From Planctomycetota bacterium (GTDB taxonomy: Bacteria > Planctomycetota > Phycisphaerae > UBA1845 > PWPN01), in contig CP070790.1 of the NCBI GenBank assembly GCA_020346805.1, forward strand, positions 3,768,403 to 3,782,227: 13,825 bases of DNA, written 5' to 3'. A program made the translations under genes and the position numbers. This document shows positions 8,301 to 13,825 of this stretch, in pieces; the stretch's first letter is position 1; each line of letters begins with the position of its first letter. The notes under the pieces are model-generated. The model was not told the origin of the DNA, did no database searches, and saw only the letters and a list, made by a program, of their open reading frames with translations.

Positions 8301-8755
8301 TCAACTCCGAGTTCACGAGCAAGAGGCTGGTTGAGGACGATTGACCGTCCGGAGGCAGGAGATTCGACATTTGCTACAGATGTACCGTCCAGCACCCAGA
8401 ATCGATGATCCACTCCCAGGATGTTAATTCTATTAACCCGCGATCCGTGTTCGGTATGATGTAGACTACCTCGCAAAGAAATAATGGGGCATGCTTGAGT
8501 ACAACAGGCTGAAAATTCCGGAGATTCTGCAATCTCCGAAGCCAATGCTTCCCGAAAAAATCTTTGAGCAACCAAGGCGTAATCCACACGCCCCAATCGG
8601 CCGACGGCCAACTCATGAAGACTGCCACGAATGGAATCACCGACTACCAGCGCCCCGGTGAGTACGGCAGCGGCCGCGGCTACACCGAGTGTGGAGGCAA
8701 GGTGAGACCGCCAGTGATAGACAAGTGATCGGCGATAAAGTGTTAACAGGCGCAT
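5306..8755 (-). CDS. giant MacB/YbbP-type ABC transporter permease with two FtsX domains
   Basis: The 1149-residue permease is encoded just after its ATPase. I place the start at the ATG at 8755 (M-R-L-L-T-L-Y-R-R), 10 bases past the ATPase stop; the in-frame ATG at 8812 would overlap the ATPase gene by 47 bases. About ten membrane segments are visible: one at about 17-38, three around 540-668 (first FtsX core, after MLFLGFSFFLIFSAAL), two at about 690-735, one at about 770-788, and three at about 1028-1137 (second FtsX core, with ERRGELALLRALGYRSWAVG). Two extracytoplasmic domains of about 500 and 240 residues lie between. This is the YbbP layout of two MacB-like halves in one chain, but longer than E. 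coli YbbP (about 800 residues) because of the first outer domain. Such proteins act as mechanotransmitters or lipid/lipoprotein extractors rather than classical channels. The substrate is unknown. Confidence 0.93.
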   Translation of the reverse strand: MRLLTLYRRSLVYHWRSHLASTLGVAAAAAVLTGALVVGDSIRGSLHELAVGRLGRVDYALVAQRFFREALASEIAESPEFSACCTQACPIISLRGSLHHTEHGSRVNRINILGVDHRFWVLDGTSVANVESPASGRSIVLNQPLARELGVEPGDDVLVRLEKKSEVPTETLLGRREGTILSLRLTVHKIIDAKGLGGFSLNPTQYHPFNAYIPLATLQRALKQPDHVNIILAAGRTDSKVTTREQPSLLQHLIDQKIRLADVGLKLRRDEQLGYIALESNSMLIKPVIETAAIEAAEAMGLNTNRVLTYLANTIKVEQPVPSSAVAPTQHQEIPYSTVTAIEVSSGITLLDGKPALLLATDEILLNQWAAKDLAVKPGDCIRLTYYSLGPFGQLDTDNHKFHLRGIVKMEGLAADRGLTPEYKGVTDSPDLADWDPPFPIDLSRIRKKDEAYWDNHGPTPKAFVSLKTGQAIWGQNHERFGRLTSIRLKPTKDVTLETAENEFARQLLQRLRIDRMGLTIEPVKTRALNAAQGGTDFGMLFLGFSFFLIFSAALLVTLLFRLGIERRSFEIGILVAEGFLTRTISRLLLAEGALLAVMGSVMGLLGAMGYAWLMLAGLRSWWSAAANAPFLRIHISVTSLSIGFLVSVLIGLLSIFWAVRGLSRASPRALLTGTVPLMTHLGNIRRRRFFFYLALVSLISALVLIGLSIGTGLLSDTTAFFGSGTALLVGCLAGLAFWIRRQPQGVIVGNGMMTIARLGLRNAGRYPRRSLLTTGLIASATFILVTVGANRHQADRTTDNKYAGTGGFSLVAESAIPILHDLNTAAGREAVNLSPSSIDVIKQAWFLPFRFRDGDEASCLNLYQAQSPRILGATEKMIRRGGFKFKSTLARTDEEKSNPWMLLNKQFADGVIPAIGDYNTVMWLLHLGLEQDLTVTDEQGDIKQLRIVAMLSGSILQGELIIAESQFVKLFPSISGYRFFLIDTPSASVHSLYKALEHGLADYGFDVSFSSSRLERFLAVENTYLSAFQTLGALGIILGTFGLAVVLLRNALERRGELALLRALGYRSWAVGWMVMAENTALLLWGMAAGGLSAGLAISPHALTSPSAIPWTSLGLTLVIVLLTGTFVGIVVLIPTLRSPLIPALRAE

Positions 8756-8765
8756 TCTGTCGTCT

Positions 8766-9461
8766 TCATATTTCTGTAAGTGTGCCGTCGACGAGTTCGT
8801 ATTTGCGGGCAAACCTGTCGGCCAGGTCCGTATTATGGGTTACCACAACCAGCATGGAATTTTCTTGCTTGTGAAGGTCGAGCAAGAGCGAAATAACTGC
8901 ATCTGCGGTTTTACGGTCAAGATTGCCTGTGGGCTCATCCGCCAATAACAACGTGGGCCGATTGATTAAGGCCCGGGCAACAGCCACTCGTTGTCGCTCG
9001 CCGCCGGATAGCTCCGCCGGTCTGTGTTCCAAACGGTCCGCTAAACCTACACGATTAAGGAGTTGCCGCGCATGTTCCAACACATCATAATCATGTCTGT
9101 TGGGTAAAGTGGGGATCAAAACATTTTCCAATACGTTGCATTGGGGCAACAAATGATGATCCTGAAAGATAAAACCCACCTGGCAATTACGAAATTGGGC
9201 CAGTTCCATCTCGGATAATTTGAAAGGGGCACACGCTCCGATTTTCAGATTACCCCGGTTGGGTGGTTCCAGGGTGCCGAGAATATTAAGCAATGTACTT
9301 TTTCCGGAGCCGGAAGGCCCTATGATGACAGTCGCTTCGCCCGGCGCCAACGATAGTGAAACATCGCGTAGTACTACCAGTGGACCACTGCGGGTGGGAT
9401 ACTCTTTCCCAAGCGATTCGGCCTGAAGCATGGTAGTCGTGTTATTACATATTTCTGGCAT
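8766..9461 (-). CDS. LolD/MacB/YbbA-family ABC transporter ATPase
   Basis: The 231-residue cytoplasmic ATPase has every nucleotide-binding motif: Walker [10 protein letters not shown] (48-56), Q-loop Q100, signature LSGGERQ (151-157), Walker B with [12 protein letters not shown] (171-182; catalytic E176) and switch H209 in VVTHN. The 'DEPTGNLD' form is typical of the LolD/MacB/YbbA group, matching the FtsX-type permease encoded 10 bases downstream; the two are almost certainly one transporter. The start at 9461 is preceded by GAGG six bases upstream and overlaps the end of the glycosyltransferase gene by 17 bases, suggesting coupled translation. An alternative ATG at 9431 gives a more typical family N-terminus (M-L-Q-A-E-S-L) but has no visible ribosome binding site. 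Confidence 0.96.
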   Translation of the reverse strand: MPEICNNTTTMLQAESLGKEYPTRSGPLVVLRDVSLSLAPGEATVIIGPSGSGKSTLLNILGTLEPPNRGNLKIGACAPFKLSEMELAQFRNCQVGFIFQDHHLLPQCNVLENVLIPTLPNRHDYDVLEHARQLLNRVGLADRLEHRPAELSGGERQRVAVARALINRPTLLLADEPTGNLDRKTADAVISLLLDLHKQENSMLVVVTHNTDLADRFARKYELVDGTLTEI

Positions 9462-10746
9462 TGTTTGCCTCGCAACAGAAGCTTTGGTAAAGGGACCAGG
9501 TTTGCTCGGCCATTACCTTATCGGTAAACGATTCAAACACAGATTGTTGCCCCTGGCAACCCAGACGTTGCCGCAATCCGGGATCATCCATCAACCGGGC
9601 TATATCTTCGGCCAAGGCCCTGGGATTATCCGGATCGACCAACAATCCGCCGCCGGTGGCTTCCACCAGCTCCGGAAAAGCGCCATGGCAAGGCTGAACT
9701 ACGGGGACACCATGGGCCAAGGCTTCCAAAATAAACAGCCCCTTCGGCTCACGATAGACTGTCGGCACAGAAAGAATATGCAGGGAGCGGAGCATTGCCT
9801 GTTTGCCTGCGCGATCCAACTCACCCAGGTATTCGAATGTGTTATTGAATCCCTGTTCAATCACCCGTTTGCGAACGGTATCGAGGTACGGGCGATCGGA
9901 ATCAGCAAGGTATCCCGCAACGCACAATCGGAAGAGTCGACCCTCCCGATGAAGTATGCCCGCTGCCTCACAAAGAATGTGTAAACCTTTTTCCGGGCAA
10001 ATCCGTGCCAGATAGCCGATAGTGAAAGGTTCGGCAGGTGATTGCGAAACCCGGTCCGGAGAATCTATCCGTATGCCGGGTCGAATCACGTGCATGCGAT
10101 TCCTGGGAATGCTGAAACGTTGACAACAGTGCGAGGCATAGTATTCGCTGGTGGCTACAAAGCCGTCTACATCCCGTCCTTGGTCGCGAATCATGTCAAT
10201 TACTCGACGGGAAAAAGGTTCCGGAAGTTTATCGATAAAGATATCCTCGCCGGTCAACGTACAAAGCACGGGAATTCCTAATTCCCTTTTGATTGGTCGG
10301 GCCAGGTGAACGAACATGGCGTTGGGAAGGTTGACAAGATCGGGCCGCACCTTTTTCAGCCAACGAATCAGCTTCATTGCTTCCTTGCCCTGTGGGCCAT
10401 GTTCGCCCTGTAACATCGAAATGGTGAGCTCACCAAGATCCCGGTATGATTCACCACCGGATAAACGCGCCACCCGGCGAAGTATTGTTGGGGAATCAAA
10501 AACTCGATCAATCCACCAGGGGGTGTGTCGAAAGAGTGGAAAACGCTGTTGCATGTAGATATTGATCGCGCCGTAAAAAATGCACTGTTCGCTTACGTCA
10601 GGTTCATCGGTACGGATGGGTGTATAGAGCGGTACCAGTTTGATGTTTCGACCCATCGCACGCAGTGCCGCTGTCAGAGTATTATCGCGCATACAGCTTC
10701 CACAGTACATTCCGGCAGCTCCAGCGGTAAGGTAAACAATCTTCAT
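9445..10746 (-). CDS. GT4-family glycosyltransferase
   Basis: The 433-residue GT-B fold retaining glycosyltransferase transfers a sugar from a nucleotide-sugar donor. The N-terminal half opens with a glycine-rich loop (TAGAAGMYCGSCMRDNT, 7-23; note C16 and C19). The C-terminal donor domain starts around F-T-I-G-Y-L-A-R-I-C-P-E-K-G. It carries the E-x7-E motif (E333 and E341 in EPKGLFILEA) and the following A-H-G-V-P-V-V-Q and G-G-G-L-L-V-D-P stretches that line the donor phosphate site in GT4 enzymes. No membrane segment is evident, so it acts at the cytoplasmic face. The start at 10746 has only a weak ribosome binding site and lies 23 bases after the pseudopilin stop. Being in an operon with an export-type ABC pair suggests that it modifies an envelope lipid or polymer, but acceptor and sugar cannot be told from sequence. 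Confidence 0.92.
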   Translation of the reverse strand: MKIVYLTAGAAGMYCGSCMRDNTLTAALRAMGRNIKLVPLYTPIRTDEPDVSEQCIFYGAINIYMQQRFPLFRHTPWWIDRVFDSPTILRRVARLSGGESYRDLGELTISMLQGEHGPQGKEAMKLIRWLKKVRPDLVNLPNAMFVHLARPIKRELGIPVLCTLTGEDIFIDKLPEPFSRRVIDMIRDQGRDVDGFVATSEYYASHCCQRFSIPRNRMHVIRPGIRIDSPDRVSQSPAEPFTIGYLARICPEKGLHILCEAAGILHREGRLFRLCVAGYLADSDRPYLDTVRKRVIEQGFNNTFEYLGELDRAGKQAMLRSLHILSVPTVYREPKGLFILEALAHGVPVVQPCHGAFPELVEATGGGLLVDPDNPRALAEDIARLMDDPGLRQRLGCQGQQSVFESFTDKVMAEQTWSLYQSFCCEANNARNM

Positions 10747-10769
10747 AGATCAGCACCGATGTTTCACGG

Positions 10770-11615
10770 TCAGTAGTATCGTCGTTTCTGGTCACCCTGG
10801 TCCCACGGGGCTGCTCCTGGGCCGAGTACGGTCGAGTTAATCTGATCTTCATTGAACAAGGTAAAATCCACATGAAAGTCGGCAAACAATACATTACTAT
10901 GCTGCTGTTTGCGATTGTGCCAATGAGATTTGGGATTGGCCGTGAAAACAAATCGGTAAGTGGGTTTATCCTCGGGATATCCGGTTACAAAGAATGATTG
11001 ATCGGCAAATGCTGGATTGAGGGGTGGTTCCATGAAGACTATTTTGCGCATAGGAAGTTTGACAAATCCCATGGGCAATCCCTCCCGTGAAGAATCTTTA
11101 GGATGTCGCCGGCAACTCTGTACACCATAGGGCGGTGGTTGATACATCGGCGGTAGTTCATCTTCTCTGACATGGCTGGCATAGGAATAGCTTGTACCGT
11201 GTGCTTCGAAAAAGTTACTTTTCTGGCGCGCCGGATCACCCTTGTCGCTTGGGCACTCGAAGATATTGATATCCTTCAGATAGCGGTTCAGGGCCCTCTT
11301 GTTTTCAGGTATTCCCGCCCCCAGCACCAGATATTCTGAGTTAAGCCTTTGATATCCTCCAACCCCGTATATCTGGGCCGCAGGTAGGATTCCATTGCTT
11401 TCCTGTAGGTAAAATGCCACGCCATGGCCAATCGATCGCAAGTTAGATTGACATAAAGTATTTCGTACCTGCTCTCTTGCCTTGGCCAGCGAGGGTACGA
11501 AGATCGCAATCAGCAGGGCGATGATGGCAACTACCACCAACACCTCAATCAAGGTAAAGGCCCCAAGCGAACACTTGAAAGTTCGAGTAGGGATGAATTG
11601 ATAGCGGAATGGCAT
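10770..11615 (-). CDS. type II secretion-like pseudopilin with H-X9-DG-like tail
   Basis: With the start at 11615 the product has 281 residues. A short basic leader (19 residues, R4, R11, K14) precedes the prepilin peptidase site A|FTLIEVLVV, with the glutamate at +5, and one N-terminal membrane helix ending near F-V-P-S-L-A-K-A-R. Position -1 is alanine rather than the usual glycine, a variant common in planctomycetes. The globular part ends with NVLFADFHV, resembling the planctomycete 'H-X9-DG' processing-associated domain, though here the glycine is phenylalanine and the histidine is out of the usual register. The start is uncertain: in-frame ATGs at 11630, 11657 and 11696 are possible and none has a strong ribosome binding site; I chose 11615 because its leader is short and basic. 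It follows the double-propeller gene and precedes the glycosyltransferase by 23 bases. Whether it joins a pilus or acts as a lone surface protein is unknown. Confidence 0.85.
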   Translation of the reverse strand: MPFRYQFIPTRTFKCSLGAFTLIEVLVVVAIIALLIAIFVPSLAKAREQVRNTLCQSNLRSIGHGVAFYLQESNGILPAAQIYGVGGYQRLNSEYLVLGAGIPENKRALNRYLKDINIFECPSDKGDPARQKSNFFEAHGTSYSYASHVREDELPPMYQPPPYGVQSCRRHPKDSSREGLPMGFVKLPMRKIVFMEPPLNPAFADQSFFVTGYPEDKPTYRFVFTANPKSHWHNRKQQHSNVLFADFHVDFTLFNEDQINSTVLGPGAAPWDQGDQKRRYY

Positions 11616-11667
11616 TCTACCGTTAATCATGCTATTTATTATAGTATCTTCGGTCATGCATATTTTG

Positions 11668-13824
11668 TTAGTTGCCAAAACAATAGAGAATTCCATCCTC
11701 CGTACCGACTATCAGAGTGCCTTCACCCACGGCCGGAGAGGCAAAAAAGGGAGAACCGGCCTCAAATCGCCAGACTTCCTTGCCGCTGGTTAGGTCTAAT
11801 CCATACAGAATGCCGTCCATCGAACCGACGAATACACGTTGGCCGACAATGACTGGTGAAGCGTCAATCTTGTCTTTGGTGGTAAACGTCCAGCGGGCCT
11901 TCCCGGTATCGGCATCCAGTGCATGAACGATTTTGTCCCGACCGCCGATTATTACTAACTTGTCCGTTACTGCAGCCGAGGCATAGAATGGAAAATCACG
12001 TTCGGGATGTTTATAGTTCCAGGCAATTTGTTTGTTTTCCCAGTCAACAGAGATGACTTCGTTGTTAAACGTGCCGACATAGACTCGAGAGCCGCGAATC
12101 GCAGCCGATGCCCCGGAAAATGAGCCCATATTCACTGTGCCGATATTTGCACCGTCATTGAGTCTAAAAACGTGTAAATCTTCGTCGCATCCAGCAACTA
12201 GAACTTTATCTCCAGCAATACCGGGGGTACCGTGAATCCGGCCCTCGGTTTCCGTTTTCCAGATCAGCTTGCCGTCGCCGGCTGCTACACAATAGAGGTA
12301 TCCGTCATAAGAACCGAACAGGAGTTTGCCCTCCATATAATTCGTGGAAGAGATGATCTCGCCATCGGTTTGAAACGTCCATTTGCCGCTTCCGTCGCGG
12401 ATTTTAACCGCGTGAAACACGCCGCCGCTGTCGCCGAAAAAGACGTTATTGCCCACAACGCAGGGCGAAGAACGAATGGATTCGGTAGCCTCGTATTTCC
12501 ACTTAACAGTACCCGTGGCGAGATTGAGGGCATATAAAAATCCGTCATGGCATCCGATATAAACCATGCCATCAATAATAGCCGCCGACGATTCGACTTC
12601 CGCAGGGGCCTCGAACTTCCAGCGGAGCTGTAGTTTCTTTGGCAGAGTAGTTTTTGCCACGCCGGTTAATTGGGGGTTGCCGCGAAACATCGGCCAATTC
12701 GCCGCACCTCTTTGCGGTTCAGCGATGGCATAGAGATGTTTCTGTCCCACGATGTATAAAACACGGTTGGCTGCTATAGTGGTGCTGCAGACCGTCTCAT
12801 TCATTATATTGGTTGCTACGAGTTCAGCTTGGTTGCCATGTTTGAAGACATGAATATCGCCGTCTTGATTACCAACATAAACCCTGCCATCGGCTATCAG
12901 CGGTGAAGCCCAGGCCGTGGCTTTTAGATCGTAGCGCCAAAGTCGCTTGCCTGTAGCGGCGTCCAGGCAATTAAGAAAACCCTCCGACTCAACGGCATAC
13001 AACAGACCGTCACGAACAGCCACCGTCGATGCGCTACATTCAAAATCTTTTCCTTCCAGACACCAGATACGTGCCGTACGGGTCACGTCGCCGGTTTGGG
13101 TGGCATCAATTGCCCACAAGCGCCCTGCTCCGCTGCAACTTTCCGGGTCTCGTCCCATGGTGACGAAGACCTTGTTATCATGAAAAACGGGTGTTGCCAC
13201 AAACGTATTTTCATCGTCATTGGTGTCTGATTCCGAATCCTTTGTTTGTTGCCTGCCGTTGAATTTCCAGATGAGTTTACCGGTTGCCGGTTCGAACGCG
13301 TACAGCCATCCATCACCGCCTGGAAATACCACTTGAGCAGCGCCCTTAACCATACCCCACGCCGGTGATGACCATTGACCGGCCAAGATATTTTTTCCCG
13401 GTGAGTTGTCCTGCCAGACCACCTTACCGGTCAAACGATCGACAGCGATGAAGCTTGGGGCTTTCGGAGACGGCACCCTCGATTCATCTGCGTCGGGACC
13501 GTTGCCCGTAACCACGAATAACAGATTGCCGACTGCCATTGGGGCAGAGGCGGAGGCGTAAAGCGGCACCACGCCTAATTCCTTCAACATGTCGAGCCGC
13601 CAGATGAAATCCGCGTTGTTTTTATCTCGAAGATTCTCATCTTTGAGGGGACCGTCATTTTCCTTGTCGTGAAATCCCTCGGTATCCGCACAAATAAGCT
13701 CGCAACGATTACTGACATAGTAGACGCGATCTCCGACGATGCAGGGCACGGAGCAAATGCCAATCTCCGGCCAATCATGTTTCATGGGTGGTGTGAGTTT
13801 GTCGTGAACCGCCTGCCAGAGGAA
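11668..13824 (-). CDS. double PQQ-like beta-propeller protein (5' partial)
   Basis: The frame is open to the right edge, so the ATG at 13785 is internal: the codons before it encode F-L-W-Q-A-V-H-D-K-L-T-P-P. About 718 residues are visible; the N-terminus and any signal peptide are off the window. The first propeller contains family-typical 'WPEIGICSVPCIVGDRVYYV' and NRCELICADTEGF, and an acidic insert (D-S-E-S-D-T-N-D-D-E-N). At about bases 12663-12702 a linker, NWPMFRGNPQLTG, begins a second propeller built of repeats such as FLYALNLATGTVKW, IVHALDADTGKARW and ILYGLDLTSGKEVW, running to the C-terminus. No catalytic or haem motif is visible. By analogy it is a secreted or surface ligand-binding or scaffold protein. 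It is the first visible gene of the minus-strand operon; the pseudopilin gene begins shortly after its stop. Confidence 0.88.
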   Translation of the reverse strand, partial: FLWQAVHDKLTPPMKHDWPEIGICSVPCIVGDRVYYVSNRCELICADTEGFHDKENDGPLKDENLRDKNNADFIWRLDMLKELGVVPLYASASAPMAVGNLLFVVTGNGPDADESRVPSPKAPSFIAVDRLTGKVVWQDNSPGKNILAGQWSSPAWGMVKGAAQVVFPGGDGWLYAFEPATGKLIWKFNGRQQTKDSESDTNDDENTFVATPVFHDNKVFVTMGRDPESCSGAGRLWAIDATQTGDVTRTARIWCLEGKDFECSASTVAVRDGLLYAVESEGFLNCLDAATGKRLWRYDLKATAWASPLIADGRVYVGNQDGDIHVFKHGNQAELVATNIMNETVCSTTIAANRVLYIVGQKHLYAIAEPQRGAANWPMFRGNPQLTGVAKTTLPKKLQLRWKFEAPAEVESSAAIIDGMVYIGCHDGFLYALNLATGTVKWKYEATESIRSSPCVVGNNVFFGDSGGVFHAVKIRDGSGKWTFQTDGEIISSTNYMEGKLLFGSYDGYLYCVAAGDGKLIWKTETEGRIHGTPGIAGDKVLVAGCDEDLHVFRLNDGANIGTVNMGSFSGASAAIRGSRVYVGTFNNEVISVDWENKQIAWNYKHPERDFPFYASAAVTDKLVIIGGRDKIVHALDADTGKARWTFTTKDKIDASPVIVGQRVFVGSMDGILYGLDLTSGKEVWRFEAGSPFFASPAVGEGTLIVGTEDGILYCFGN

Positions 13825-13825
13825 C

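Noticed and set aside
9430..9984. 184-codon open frame on the plus strand
   Set aside because: It is antisense to the glycosyltransferase donor domain and resembles no known family.
11638..11643. TATAAT on the minus strand ahead of the pseudopilin as a promoter
   Set aside because: There is no acceptable -35 box at 16-19 bases, and the gene sits inside a compact operon.
13783..13785. ATG as start of the double-propeller protein
   Set aside because: The upstream codons to the window edge are open and encode family-typical F-L-W-Q-A-V-H-D-K-L; starting here would also leave no signal peptide.
1..13825. CRISPR arrays, tRNA or rRNA genes, insertion sequences, integrases or phage genes
   Set aside because: I read through both strands and saw no regular repeat-spacer pattern, no cloverleaf-like stretch in the short gaps, and no transposase or recombinase motifs.

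Overview
The window looks like chromosomal DNA from an anaerobic, probably fermentative, member of the Planctomycetota, most likely near the Phycisphaerae. I infer this from protein style: PQQ-like beta-propellers with W-P-x-x-R-G openings, a pseudopilin with an A|FTLIE cleavage site and an 'NVLFAD' tail, and a very large FtsX-type permease. The oxygen-independent setting comes from the HydB/NuoF-type flavo-iron-sulfur genes. Both ends of the window cut through genes. Coding density is very high: the only gap over 100 bases is 3933-4065. I see no tRNA, rRNA, CRISPR array, insertion sequence or integrase.

Left part, + strand (3-3932): two tightly linked redox genes. The first (5' end off the window) is a single polypeptide joining a NuoE-type [2Fe-2S] domain, a second thioredoxin-like ferredoxin domain, a NuoF-type NADH/FMN/[4Fe-4S] core and a C-terminal 2x[4Fe-4S] ferredoxin. 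The second joins a HydA/NuoG-type [2Fe-2S] domain, a GltD/NfnB-like flavoprotein and C-terminal iron-sulfur motifs. In this second protein the NAD(P)-binding Rossmann domain that is normally inserted in the flavoprotein is absent: the FAD fold closes directly over the gap. The pair resembles the electron-bifurcating HydB and Nfn/Stn families, but no hydrogenase, formate dehydrogenase or other terminal catalytic subunit is visible. One may lie upstream, outside the window.

Middle, + strand (4066-5289): a secreted single-propeller PQQ-like (BamB-like) protein with its own strong ribosome binding site and a plausible promoter in the preceding intergenic stretch. It converges with the next block, with only 16 bases between the stop codons.

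Right part, - strand (13824 down to 5306): five closely packed genes that read as one operon. In transcription order they are a double-propeller PQQ-like protein (5' end off the window), a type II secretion-like pseudopilin, a GT4 glycosyltransferase, a LolD/YbbA-type ABC ATPase and a giant MacB/YbbP-type permease with two FtsX domains. Together they suggest a cell-envelope export, extraction or glycoconjugate system, but its substrate cannot be read from the sequence.
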